In this document: positions 1-11,808 of the stretch, in pieces
Position numbering within the stretch: position 1 is the stretch's first letter
Layout: each line of letters starts with the position of its first letter
Translations under genes and position numbers: made by a program
Notes under the pieces: generated by a model
What the model was told of the DNA's origin: nothing
Seen by the model: only the letters and a program-made list of their open reading frames with translations
Databases searched by the model: none
From: Candidatus Kurthia equi
GTDB lineage: Bacteria; Bacillota; Bacilli; Bacillales_A; Planococcaceae
Reading direction: 5' to 3'
DNA: 32,475 nucleotides
Assembly (NCBI GenBank): GCA_018065935.1
Contig: JAGHSJ010000144.1
Span: 1-32,475 of the forward strand

Positions 1-25
1 CCTCATCCTGAGGACAGGAAAATCC

Positions 26-110
26 ATTCTTTGCGTTTAAACGCAAAGAATTAGTTGAAGCGAAGCCCGCGGAAAGCGTCGAGCAGAGGTGGTATTGTTT
101 GAAAACCCCA
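26..110. repeat. Probable dispersed intergenic repeat fragment with a 26-bp perfect palindrome
   Basis: Positions 26-51 form a perfect 26-bp palindrome centred on GTTTAAAC (arms ATTCTTTGC / GCAAAGAAT). It is followed by a GC-richer stretch containing GCCCGCGGAAAGCGTC (66-81), whose composition differs from the AT-rich surroundings. From memory, similar GCTTTCCGCGGGC sequences are scattered between genes in Bacillaceae and Planococcaceae genomes; I cannot confirm this here and see no second copy in the window. No open reading frame or promoter is supported in 1-130. Confidence 0.4.
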
Positions 111-132
111 ACAAATAGTATAGAACCTAAAA

Positions 133-163
133 AACCCGACTCTCTTTACTAGAGAATCGGGTT
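133..163 (-). terminator. Rho-independent terminator of the suf operon
   Basis: The arms AACCCGAcTCTCT (133-145) and AGAGAaTCGGGTT (151-163) pair with one internal mismatch around a 5-base loop. Read on the minus strand the stem is followed by a run of T (complement of the A-run at 129-134). It lies 32 bases beyond the sufB stop codon, so it ends the sufCDSUB transcript. Confidence 0.9.
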
Positions 164-194
164 AAAATGTTTAGTTATCGGTAGGAGTGAAGAA

Positions 195-1592
195 TTAACC
201 GATTGAACCTTCCATTTCAAATTTGATTAGACGGTTCATTTCTACAGCATATTCCATCGGTAATTCTTTTGTGAATGGTTCGATGAAGCCCATTACGATC
301 ATTTCTGTCGCTTCTTGCTCAGAAACACCACGGCTCATAAGGTAGAATAATTGTTCTTCAGATACTTTAGAAACTTTCGCTTCATGCTCTAAAGAAATTT
401 GGTCATTCATTACTTCATTGTATGGGATTGTATCAGAAGTTGATTCATTATCCATAATTAAAGTATCACATTCGATATTTGAACGTGCGTTAATCGCTTT
501 TTTACCAAATTTAACTTGTCCACGGTAAGTTACGTTACCACCATGTTTAGAAATTGATTTAGAAACGATTGTTGAAGAAGTGTTTGGAGCTAAGTGAATC
601 ATTTTCGCACCAGTATCTTGGTTTTGGCCACGACCTGCGATTGCGATTGATAATGTAAGACCACGAGCACCTTCACCTTTAAGGATACATGCTGGGTATT
701 TCATTGTTAATTTAGAACCAATGTTACCATCAATCCATTCCATTGTAGCATTTGCGTCACAAGTAGCACGTTTTGTTACTAAGTTGTATACGTTATTTGC
801 CCAGTTTTGGATTGTTGTATAACGACAGTAAGCATCTTTTTTGATGATGATTTCTACTACTGCTGAGTGAAGTGAGCTCGACGTATAAACTGGAGCTGTA
901 CATCCTTCAACATAGTGTACTGAAGCACCTTCATCAACGATGATTAATGTACGTTCGAATTGACCCATGTTTTCAGAGTTAATACGGAAGTATGCTTGTA
1001 ATGGCGTATCTAATTTAACACCTTTTGGTACATAGATGAATGATCCACCAGACCATACTGCTGAGTTAAGTGCTGAGAACTTGTTATCAGATGCAGGAAT
1101 TGTTTTACCGAAGTATTCACGGAATAAATCTTCGTTTTCTTTAAGTGCAGTATCTGTATCTTTAAATACAACACCTAAATCTTCAAGTTCCTCTTTCATG
1201 TTGTGGTAGACAACTTCTGATTCATACTGAGCTGATACACCAGCAAGGTATTTTTGTTCTGCTTCTGGAATACCTAATTTATCAAAAGTAGCTTTAATTT
1301 CTTCTGGTACTTCATCCCAAGATTTACTTGTTGCTTCAGAAGGTTTTACATAGTATGTGATTTCATCAAAGTTTAAACCTGATAAATCTCCACCCCATTG
1401 AGGCATTGGTTTTGAGTAGAAAATTTCAAGAGATTTTAGACGGTAATCTAACATCCATTGAGGTTCTTGTTTCATTTGAGAAATTTCTTTTACGATATCA
1501 GCTGTTAATCCACGTTCTGTACGGAAAATTGATACGTCTTTGTCATGGAAACCGTATTCGTAATCGCTGATTTCAGGCATATTTTTAGCCAT
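195..1592 (-). CDS. sufB: Fe-S cluster assembly scaffold protein SufB
   Basis: SufB is the scaffold subunit of the SUF iron-sulphur assembly machine; with SufC and SufD it forms the SufBCD complex that builds clusters from sulphur delivered by SufS/SufU. The 465-residue length is normal for the family. The C-terminal half carries the conserved beta-helix core (for example [15 protein letters not shown] and the tail [19 protein letters not shown]), also recognisable in SufD of this operon. The ATG at 1590-1592 is preceded by GGAGGAGAAATGA. It is the last gene of the operon, 48 bases after sufU and followed by a terminator. No anomaly is seen. The assignment is secure from sequence and operon context. 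Confidence 0.97.
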   Translation of the reverse strand: MAKNMPEISDYEYGFHDKDVSIFRTERGLTADIVKEISQMKQEPQWMLDYRLKSLEIFYSKPMPQWGGDLSGLNFDEITYYVKPSEATSKSWDEVPEEIKATFDKLGIPEAEQKYLAGVSAQYESEVVYHNMKEELEDLGVVFKDTDTALKENEDLFREYFGKTIPASDNKFSALNSAVWSGGSFIYVPKGVKLDTPLQAYFRINSENMGQFERTLIIVDEGASVHYVEGCTAPVYTSSSLHSAVVEIIIKKDAYCRYTTIQNWANNVYNLVTKRATCDANATMEWIDGNIGSKLTMKYPACILKGEGARGLTLSIAIAGRGQNQDTGAKMIHLAPNTSSTIVSKSISKHGGNVTYRGQVKFGKKAINARSNIECDTLIMDNESTSDTIPYNEVMNDQISLEHEAKVSKVSEEQLFYLMSRGVSEQEATEMIVMGFIEPFTKELPMEYAVEMNRLIKFEMEGSIG

Positions 1593-1640
1593 TCATTTCT
1601 CCTCCGTTCATCATTTTATATAGCATCAATCAAGATGATA

Positions 1641-4589
<2,949 letters not shown>

Positions 4590-4608
4590 GGCTTGCTCGT
4601 CCTCCTTA

Positions 4609-5391
4609 TTATGCTTCTTCAGTTACAGCGTCTGTTTCTTCAATACCTAATTCTTGTTTAATCCAGTCATAGCCTTCTGCTTCTAAACGTTGAGCTAATT
4701 CAGATCCACCAGATTTAACTACGCGACCTTGCATCATTACATGTACATGATCTGGAGTGATGTAGTTTAATAGACGTTGGTAGTGAGTGATCATTAGGCA
4801 ACCAAAACCTTCGCCGCGCATTTCGTTGATACCTTTAGAAACAACTTTAAGAGCATCGATGTCAAGACCAGAGTCAATTTCATCAAGTACAGCAAATTTT
4901 GGTTTAATCATCATTAATTGAAGAATTTCATTACGCTTCTTTTCTCCACCTGAGAATCCTTCATTTAAATAACGCATACCCATTTCTTCTGGCATTTCTA
5001 AGAATTCCATTTTTTTGTCTAATTCACGGATGAATTTCATGATTGAAATTTCATCGCCTTCTTCACGACGAGCGTTAATAGCTGAACGTAAGAAATCTGC
5101 ATTTGTTACACCAGAAATTTCTGATGGGTATTGCATTGCTAAAAATAGACCCGCTTTTGCACGTTCGTCTACTTCCATTTCTAATACATCTTCACCGTCT
5201 AAAGTGATAGAACCAGATGTTACTTTATATTTAGGGTGTCCCATAATAGCTGATGCTAGAGTTGATTTACCAGTACCGTTAGGTCCCATAATTGCATGGA
5301 TTTCGTTTGTATTTAGTGTTAAGTTAACACCTTTTAAAATCTCTTTGTCTTCAATTGAGACGTGAAGATCTTTAATTACTAAAGTTGACAT
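4609..5391 (-). CDS. sufC: Fe-S assembly ATPase SufC
   Basis: SufC is a cytosolic ABC-type ATPase that powers conformational change in the SufBCD scaffold; it has no membrane partner. The 260-residue protein shows Walker A GPNGTGKS (36-43), the ABC signature FSGGEKKR (145-152), and the Walker B region FAVLDEIDSGLD (about 165-176), the last being typical of SufC. The ATG at 5389-5391 is preceded by CGGAGGTAATTGA. It is the first gene of sufCDSUB, and the 340-base gap upstream holds the promoter and Fur-like sites described separately. Confidence 0.97.
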   Translation of the reverse strand: MSTLVIKDLHVSIEDKEILKGVNLTLNTNEIHAIMGPNGTGKSTLASAIMGHPKYKVTSGSITLDGEDVLEMEVDERAKAGLFLAMQYPSEISGVTNADFLRSAINARREEGDEISIMKFIRELDKKMEFLEMPEEMGMRYLNEGFSGGEKKRNEILQLMMIKPKFAVLDEIDSGLDIDALKVVSKGINEMRGEGFGCLMITHYQRLLNYITPDHVHVMMQGRVVKSGGSELAQRLEAEGYDWIKQELGIEETDAVTEEA

Positions 5392-5450
5392 TCAATTACC
5401 TCCGTTTAGTTGTTAGAAAGGTTTCCCTTTTCTAAATTATTATCATTCTA

Positions 5451-5479
5451 ATCTTAACTCAAATAAAAGCAGTTGGCAA
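5451..5479 (-). promoter_or_regulatory. Predicted sigma-A promoter of the suf operon
   Basis: On the minus strand TTGCCA (complement at 5474-5479, 5/6 match to TTGACA) is followed after exactly 17 bases by TAAGAT (5451-5456, 4/6 match to TATAAT). It sits about 60 bases upstream of sufC and is the best-spaced promoter in the gap. Transcription start is not proven. Confidence 0.65.
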
Positions 5480-5485
5480 CTCATT

Positions 5486-5500
5486 TGATACTCATTATCA
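5486..5500. promoter_or_regulatory. Predicted Fur box upstream of sufC
   Basis: The sequence TGATACTCATTATCA matches the Bacillus Fur 7-1-7 consensus TGATAATnATTATCA at 13 of 14 defined positions. It lies 6 bases upstream of the suf -35 element. A weaker site, TCTAAATTATTATCA (5431-5445, 11/14), lies just downstream of the -10. PerR and Zur use related 7-1-7 sequences, so the cognate regulator is an inference. Confidence 0.6.
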
Positions 5501-5683
5501 TTCAGCTTAAAAATCCATAGAAACAAATGATTTTACTGGAATTTAGTCGTTTGTAAAGTAATTCATTCTCATTTTCAATAAAAAATTCTAATTGAGAATT
5601 GTTTTCACAGCCCTAATAGTGATAACTCCGTATTTCAAATATCCCTGCCAAACACCATTCATTAATAATAACAATTTTCACAG

Positions 5684-5725
5684 AAAAAAAAAGACCTATC
5701 GAGAAAATTCTCATTCGGTCTTTTT
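5684..5725 (-). terminator. Terminator after gltD
   Basis: The arms AAAAAGACC and GGTCTTTTT enclose an inner hairpin GAGAA/TTCTC. Both strands carry a T-run after the stem, so it could work in both directions; the gene it serves is gltD, whose stop is at 5732-5734. It separates gltBD from the suf promoter region (5392-5683), where I see no gene. Confidence 0.85.
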
Positions 5726-5731
5726 AAGTCC

Positions 5732-7210
5732 TTACTGGGCAAGCAATATTTTTTTCTCGCTCAAAAATCCATGAACCTGCTGGGCTACTTCACGTCCTTC
5801 ACGTATTGCCCAAACAATTAAACTTGGGCCACGTCTCGCATCGCCAGCAGCGAAAACACCGGGCGTATTCGTCTCATAATTTTTCATTGTAGCACGTAAG
5901 CGATTATTTAAAACCTGCACATCAAAATGCTCACCTACTTGATGCTCCACGCCTTGGAAACCAATTGCTACAAAAACAAAGTCAGCAGGCCAAATTTTTT
6001 CAGTACCTGGTAATTCTTTAAAATAAACATACCCTTCTTCATTTGTAATTTTCTCCATTTGAATCGTATGCAACTCTTTTAGACGACCATCTGGATGTGC
6101 GACCATTTTCTTCGTTTGAATACAATATTCACGTGGGTCACGACCAAATTTCGCATCCGCTTCCTCATAAGCATAGTCTAGCTTATACACTTGCGGATCA
6201 ACTGGCCAAGGCTGATCTGCCGCTCTCTTTTGAGGTAACTGCGGATGTTTCCCAAATTGATGCACTGATTTGGCACCTTGACGCAATGCAGTTGCTACAC
6301 AATCTGCTCCTGTATCTCCACCACCAATAACAATGACATGCTTATTCTTTGTTTGAATAGGTGCTTCTTTACCATCTAATAGACTCTGTGTCGTACCATT
6401 TAAATAATCCATAGCAGGAATTACACCTTTCGCATCGCTTCCTTCCATTTCAATGGTACGTGCAACGGTCGCTCCAACACATAGAATGACCGCATCAAAT
6501 TGCTCATTTAATTGTTCACGTGTAATATCTTTGCCTACCTCGGTATTTAAAACGAAGGTAATTCCTTCTTCTTTCAATAAATCAATACGTCTTTTAACGA
6601 TGTATTTATCTAACTTCATATTCGGTATGCCATACATCAATAACCCGCCTGCGCGGTCTGCACGTTCAAATACCGTCACATGATGTCCCATTTGATTTAA
6701 CTGATCTGCTGCTGCTAAACCAGCTGGGCCCGACCCAATAACTGCTACATGTGAGCTTGTACGGCGTTTAGGTATACGAGGGGTAATCCAGCCATTTTCA
6801 AAGCCTTTGTCAATAATGGCACGTTCAATACTTTTAATCGCTACCGCTGGATCGCTGATTGCCAATGTACACGAACCTTCGCATGGTGCTGGACAAACCC
6901 TCCCCGTAAATTCTGGGAAGTTATTCGTCATTTGCAATCGTTCTAACGCTTCTTTCCACTTGCCTTTATACACTAGGTCATTCCACTCGGGAATGGCGTT
7001 ATTAATTGGGCAACCCGCCGCCATCCCACGAATTTCAACCCCCATATGACAGAATGGCGTTCCACAGTCCATACAGCGTGCACCTTGTTTTGATAATTCT
7101 TCATCCTCTAAGCGTGAAGCATACTCACCAAAATCTTTAAGTCGCGCTAACGGTGGTTGCTCCAACCCTTTTTTCCTCTTATACTCCATAAATCCTGTTG
7201 ATTTTCCCAT
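5732..7210 (-). CDS. gltD: Glutamate synthase (NADPH) small subunit
   Basis: The small subunit of bacterial GOGAT takes electrons from NADPH and passes them through FAD and Fe-S clusters to the large subunit for reductive amidation of 2-oxoglutarate. The 492-residue protein has the N-terminal cysteine clusters C46-x2-C49-x4-C54 with C67, and C106-x3-C110-x3-C114. An FAD-binding GSGPAG motif (159-164) follows, then an NADPH-binding GGGDTG motif near residue 290 and a C-terminal AAGDARRG FAD segment. The ATG at 7208-7210 is 11 bases after gltB, with AGGAGGTGC upstream. The Bacillus literature calls this subunit GltB; I use the E. coli symbol. Its Fe-S clusters make it a client of the adjacent suf products. 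Confidence 0.96.
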   Translation of the reverse strand: MGKSTGFMEYKRKKGLEQPPLARLKDFGEYASRLEDEELSKQGARCMDCGTPFCHMGVEIRGMAAGCPINNAIPEWNDLVYKGKWKEALERLQMTNNFPEFTGRVCPAPCEGSCTLAISDPAVAIKSIERAIIDKGFENGWITPRIPKRRTSSHVAVIGSGPAGLAAADQLNQMGHHVTVFERADRAGGLLMYGIPNMKLDKYIVKRRIDLLKEEGITFVLNTEVGKDITREQLNEQFDAVILCVGATVARTIEMEGSDAKGVIPAMDYLNGTTQSLLDGKEAPIQTKNKHVIVIGGGDTGADCVATALRQGAKSVHQFGKHPQLPQKRAADQPWPVDPQVYKLDYAYEEADAKFGRDPREYCIQTKKMVAHPDGRLKELHTIQMEKITNEEGYVYFKELPGTEKIWPADFVFVAIGFQGVEHQVGEHFDVQVLNNRLRATMKNYETNTPGVFAAGDARRGPSLIVWAIREGREVAQQVHGFLSEKKILLAQ

Positions 7211-7221
7211 CCGAGCACCTC

Positions 7222-10200
7222 CTATAGTGTGGCTGCCATGAACGCTTTCATAGAAGCCTGTTCTGCAGTTAACCCTTGTTCCTTAAATGATTCGATTTTT
7301 TGTAGCATATCTTCGTACTGCTCAGGAATTACTTTAATAAATTGATCCTTCACTGCTAACCAATTATTTAATATTTCACGCGCTTTCGTACTTTCTGTAT
7401 ATAAATAATGCTGTTCGATTAAATGATGTAATTGCGCTTCATCCTGTTTACTTAATTGTTCTGTGACGCGAATCATTTCCATATTACAAGCTTTCTTAAA
7501 TGCCGCTACATCGCTCGGCTGTACATAGGCTACACCACCTGACATACCAGCACCAAAGTTTTTACCCACATCACCTAAAATGACAATTTGTCCACCCGTC
7601 ATATATTCACAACCGTGGTCTCCAATACCTTCTACGACAATATCAGCTCCACTATTCCGAACAGCAAAACGTTCACCTGCACGTCCATTAATAAAGGCAT
7701 GTCCATCAGTCGCTCCATATAAGCAGACATTTCCGGTAATAACATTCTGTTCGAACTCGCCTTTAATAGGAGAAATGGCTACAACTTTTCCACCAGATAA
7801 CCCTTTACCAAAGTAATCATTGGCATCCCCTTCTACCGTCATTAACATGCCACGAGGTGTAAAGGCACCAAAGCTTTGACCTGCACTTCCCGTAAAGCGA
7901 AGTCGAATGGAATCTTCACGTAATCCAACCGCTCCATATCTTTGTGAAATCTCACTCCCTACCATCGTTCCTACAACGCGGTCTACATTGCGAATCGTAT
8001 GCTCTACATCTACTTGAGATTGTGTTTGAATCGCATAATCTACTTTACGAAGCAATTCACGACGATCTAATGATTCGTCTAATTTATGATTTTGCTCCAC
8101 TTGCTTCGTGCGATTACCTTCTACTTGATAAAGTAGTTTCGATAAATCGAGTTGATTAGCTTTCCAATGCTGGTCTTTTCTAGCACCTGTTTGTAAAACC
8201 TCTGTACGTCCAACCATTTCATCAAATGTACGGAAACCTAATTTCGCCATATGCATGCGCACATCTTCTGCAATAAACATCATAAAGTTCACAATATGCG
8301 CAGGGTCACCTGTAAATTTTTTACGAAGTTCTGGATTTTGTGTAGCTACGCCTACTGGACAAGTATCCAAATGACATGCACGCATCATGACACAGCCTAG
8401 AACGACAAGTGGCGCTGTTGCAAATGCAAATTCTTCTGCACCTAGTAAAGCAGCCATCACGACATCCTTTCCAGTCATCAGCTTACCATCTGTTTCTAAT
8501 GTCACACGGTCTCGCAGATTATTCAGCATCAACGTTTGATGTGCTTCTGCTAATCCTAATTCCCAAGGTAGCCCCGTATGTTTAATACTTGTTTTTGGTG
8601 AAGCCCCAGTTCCTCCATCATATCCACTAATGACAATTTTATCTGCAGCACCTTTTGCTACGCCTGAAGCAATCGTCCCTACGCCACCTTTAGAGACTAG
8701 CTTCACGCTAATACTCGCTTTCGGATTTGCATTTTTCAAATCATGGATTAACTCTGCCATATCTTCAATCGAGTAAATATCATGATGTGGCGGTGGAGAA
8801 ATTAAGCCTACCCCTGTTGTCGCACCACGAACATCCGCTACCCACGGATACACTTTATTCCCTGGTAACTGACCACCCTCACCCGGTTTTGCACCCTGTG
8901 CCATTTTTATTTGCAATTCATCTGCATTCACTAAATAATGTGACTTCACACCAAAACGTCCTGAAGCGATTTGTTTAATTGCACTTCGTTTTAAATCGCC
9001 ATTCTCATCAATAACAAAGCGTTCTGCATCTTCGCCACCCTCACCTGAATTACTACGACCACCCAGTCGATTCATAGCAATCGCTAATGCTTCATGTGCC
9101 TCTTTAGAAATAGAGCCAAATGACATCGCACCTGTTTTAAAACGTTTAACAATAGACTCTGCTGATTCAACTTCCTCTAATGGAATGGATGAAACATCTG
9201 TTTTAAACTCTAGTAAATTCCGTAAAAAGCCGACACGTTCTTCATTGGCCATTTCAGCATATTGATGATAGAGACCCATATCATTTTTTCTCGCTGCCCA
9301 TTGCAAAGTATGGATTGTTTTTGGATTAAACGCATGATGTTCTCCATTTGCACGCCATTGATACTCACTACCAGAAGGTAACACTTGATTCATATCAGCT
9401 AAGCCCGCTTCAAATCGCTTCATAACCTCCAATTGAATCGTCGGTAAATCAATTCCACCTAGCTGTGATTTTGTGCCTGTAAAATGCTGATCAATAACAG
9501 CTTGTGCAATGCCGACTGCTTCAAAAATTTGTGCGCCACGATAGCTTTGAACCGTTGAAATCCCCATTTTCGCCATCACTTTGACAATACCATCTGCAAT
9601 CGCCTTACGATAGCGTTTAAAGGCTTGTTCTCTTGTGTAAGAAATATGTTCATCCTCAATTGCTTGAGCGATTGTAGCATACGCTAAGTGAGGATAAATG
9701 GCATCGACACCATAACCAATCAACGCAGCAAAATGATGAACTTCTCTCGCCTCTGAGCTTTGAACAATAATACTTGCTTGCGTACGTTGCCCTGAACGAA
9801 CCAAATGCTGATGGACGCTACTCGCAGCGAGTAACATTGGAATCGTAGGTGCTAACTCTTCTAATTCATCCGTCAAGATTAGTAGTTCGACTCCATTTTG
9901 AATGGCTGTATCCGTTTCATCCGCTAAACGTTGCAGTTCTTTTTCTAAATCTTCTGAAATTTTTAAAGACAATTTAGCGACTTTAAAATGTGGCTGAAGA
10001 TTCAATTCCTGCCATTCACCTGGCGTTAAGATCGGTGTGTCTAACTGAATACGTCGACAATTATCCTTCGTCGGATGAAGCAAATCGCCTTCCTTCCCTA
10101 GCAGTGTCATCGTACTCGTTACAATATGCTCTCGAATCGAGTCGATTGGCGGATTTGTTACTTGGGCAAATAGCTGTTTAAAATAAAGAAATAGTGATTG

Positions 10201-11706
10201 CGGTCGGTCGGATAAAATAGCTAGTGGTGTGTCATTTCCCATCGAACCTAATGGATCTTTTCCTTCTTGGATCATTGGAACAATATATTTTTGTACATCT
10301 TCAAATGTATAGCCATGAATTTTTTGCTTCGTTAAAAATTCACTTACTTCCACACTTTCATCCTGTCCTTCTAAAGTAAATACTTGTTCTGCTAACCACT
10401 CACCATAAGGTTGCTTCGTCGCCACCTCGTGTTTCAACTCTTCATCGGCGATAATTTGTCCTTTTTCTAAATCAATTAATAGCATTTTCCCAGGGCTCAA
10501 GCGTTCTTTATAAAGAACATTTTCTTCGTCTACATCCACTACACCTACTTCTGAAGAAAAAATCATATAATCATCTTTGGTAACATAGTAGCGTGCTGGT
10601 CGTAAACCATTACGATCTAAAATAGCACCAATTTGTTTCCCATCTGTAAAGCAGATAGCTGTCGGCCCATCCCAAGGCTCCATTAACATACTTTGATAAT
10701 TATAAAACTCTTTTTTCTCTTGAGAAATATGTGGATTTTCTGTCCATGGTTCTGGAATCATCATCATAGCCGCTTCTGCTGGCGTACGCCCTGCTAAAAC
10801 AAAGAATTCAAACGCATTATCTAACATAGATGAATCACTGCCTGCTGTATTGACAATAGGAAGTAACTTTTGTAAATCATCCCCGAAAGCTTGTGAGACA
10901 AATTGTTGCTCTCTTGCTTTCATCCAGTTTACATTCCCTTGTAATGTATTAATTTCTCCATTATGAATGATGTAGCGATTTGGATGCGCTCTTTCCCAAG
11001 ATGGGAAGGTATTTGTACTATAACGGGAATGAACCATTGAAAAAGCTGAAGTAAAATGAGGTTGCTGTAAATCTAAATAAAAGGCTGAAACTTCTTCTGC
11101 TGCTAGTAAGCCTTTGAAAACCATCGTTTCACTCGAAAGACTAGCACAATAGAAATGTCGATTTTGTTGTGTAGCAAAATGCTCCGCTTGTTTGCGAATT
11201 AGGTATAGCTTACGTTCAAATTGTAGGGAATTCTCGACATTTTTTGCTGCAATAAACACTTGTCTTACAATAGGCGCTGTATTTTGAGCAATTTCACTTA
11301 ATGAAGTTGCATCAACAGGTACCTCGCGCCAGCCTAGTAGCTGTTGCCCCTCTTGTTCAACTAATTGAGCGATTTTATCTTCAATTACTTGCTGTGTATC
11401 ATCTTCCTTATTAAAGAAAAACATACCTACACCATATTCGCCTTTTACCGGCAATTGAAATTCTTGAATCTCTTGACGCAAGAATGTATGTGGAATTTGT
11501 ACCATTAAACCAGAGCCATCACCCGTTTGTCCGTCACTACCACGCCCAGCACGGTGGTCTAATCTACAAAGCATTTCCAATCCTTTCACTACGATGTCAT
11601 GTGTTGGAACACCTTTTAAATTCACGTATAAACCGATTCCGCACGCGTCATGCTCGTCTTTTGGTGAGTATAATCCTTGTGATTTTGGCATAAAATGAAA
11701 TGTCAT
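7222..11706 (-). CDS. gltB: Glutamate synthase (NADPH) large subunit
   Basis: The large GOGAT subunit hydrolyses glutamine in an N-terminal class II amidotransferase domain and channels ammonia to an FMN site that makes glutamate. From the chosen ATG (11704-11706, SD GGGAGGAAT) the product has 1494 residues. A 21-residue propeptide precedes the nucleophile C22 in HDACGIG. The FMN/synthase domain begins around residue 800 (GGRSNSGEGGED), and the 3Fe-4S ligands C1105, C1111 and C1116 lie in GCVMMRACHLDTCPVG. The glycine-repeat C-terminal domain follows. An upstream start at 11760 would add 18 residues read through the operator and is unlikely. The gene is called gltA in B. subtilis. It is divergent from gltC. 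Confidence 0.97.
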   Translation of the reverse strand: MTFHFMPKSQGLYSPKDEHDACGIGLYVNLKGVPTHDIVVKGLEMLCRLDHRAGRGSDGQTGDGSGLMVQIPHTFLRQEIQEFQLPVKGEYGVGMFFFNKEDDTQQVIEDKIAQLVEQEGQQLLGWREVPVDATSLSEIAQNTAPIVRQVFIAAKNVENSLQFERKLYLIRKQAEHFATQQNRHFYCASLSSETMVFKGLLAAEEVSAFYLDLQQPHFTSAFSMVHSRYSTNTFPSWERAHPNRYIIHNGEINTLQGNVNWMKAREQQFVSQAFGDDLQKLLPIVNTAGSDSSMLDNAFEFFVLAGRTPAEAAMMMIPEPWTENPHISQEKKEFYNYQSMLMEPWDGPTAICFTDGKQIGAILDRNGLRPARYYVTKDDYMIFSSEVGVVDVDEENVLYKERLSPGKMLLIDLEKGQIIADEELKHEVATKQPYGEWLAEQVFTLEGQDESVEVSEFLTKQKIHGYTFEDVQKYIVPMIQEGKDPLGSMGNDTPLAILSDRPQSLFLYFKQLFAQVTNPPIDSIREHIVTSTMTLLGKEGDLLHPTKDNCRRIQLDTPILTPGEWQELNLQPHFKVAKLSLKISEDLEKELQRLADETDTAIQNGVELLILTDELEELAPTIPMLLAASSVHQHLVRSGQRTQASIIVQSSEAREVHHFAALIGYGVDAIYPHLAYATIAQAIEDEHISYTREQAFKRYRKAIADGIVKVMAKMGISTVQSYRGAQIFEAVGIAQAVIDQHFTGTKSQLGGIDLPTIQLEVMKRFEAGLADMNQVLPSGSEYQWRANGEHHAFNPKTIHTLQWAARKNDMGLYHQYAEMANEERVGFLRNLLEFKTDVSSIPLEEVESAESIVKRFKTGAMSFGSISKEAHEALAIAMNRLGGRSNSGEGGEDAERFVIDENGDLKRSAIKQIASGRFGVKSHYLVNADELQIKMAQGAKPGEGGQLPGNKVYPWVADVRGATTGVGLISPPPHHDIYSIEDMAELIHDLKNANPKASISVKLVSKGGVGTIASGVAKGAADKIVISGYDGGTGASPKTSIKHTGLPWELGLAEAHQTLMLNNLRDRVTLETDGKLMTGKDVVMAALLGAEEFAFATAPLVVLGCVMMRACHLDTCPVGVATQNPELRKKFTGDPAHIVNFMMFIAEDVRMHMAKLGFRTFDEMVGRTEVLQTGARKDQHWKANQLDLSKLLYQVEGNRTKQVEQNHKLDESLDRRELLRKVDYAIQTQSQVDVEHTIRNVDRVVGTMVGSEISQRYGAVGLREDSIRLRFTGSAGQSFGAFTPRGMLMTVEGDANDYFGKGLSGGKVVAISPIKGEFEQNVITGNVCLYGATDGHAFINGRAGERFAVRNSGADIVVEGIGDHGCEYMTGGQIVILGDVGKNFGAGMSGGVAYVQPSDVAAFKKACNMEMIRVTEQLSKQDEAQLHHLIEQHYLYTESTKAREILNNWLAVKDQFIKVIPEQYEDMLQKIESFKEQGLTAEQASMKAFMAATL

Positions 11707-11719
11707 AACAATTCCTCCC

Positions 11720-11746
11720 TTGTGAATACTTATTTTAAATTCACAA
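11720..11746. promoter_or_regulatory. Predicted GltC (LysR-type) operator in the gltB-gltC intergenic region
   Basis: TTGTGAAT (11720-11727) and ATTCACAA (11739-11746) form a perfect 8-bp inverted repeat separated by 11 bases, so the inner pair is T-N11-A, the hallmark of LysR-type binding sites. It overlaps the gltC -35 and the likely gltB -10 (TAAAAT, complement 11733-11738) and ends next to the gltB Shine-Dalgarno sequence. Binding here could affect both genes. Assignment to GltC rests on position; no B. subtilis box was compared by alignment. Confidence 0.6.
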
Positions 11747-11768
11747 ATCAATACAAACAATATATACT
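11740..11768 (+). promoter_or_regulatory. Predicted sigma-A promoter of gltC
   Basis: TTCACA (11740-11745, 5/6) and TATACT (11763-11768, 5/6) are separated by exactly 17 bases, about 40 bases before the gltC start. The -35 lies inside the right arm of the inverted repeat, consistent with the negative autoregulation common in LysR-type regulators. Confidence 0.65.
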
Positions 11769-11808
11769 TTATATGGAATCAATCGAATAATTAGATGAAT
11801 GGGGATGG

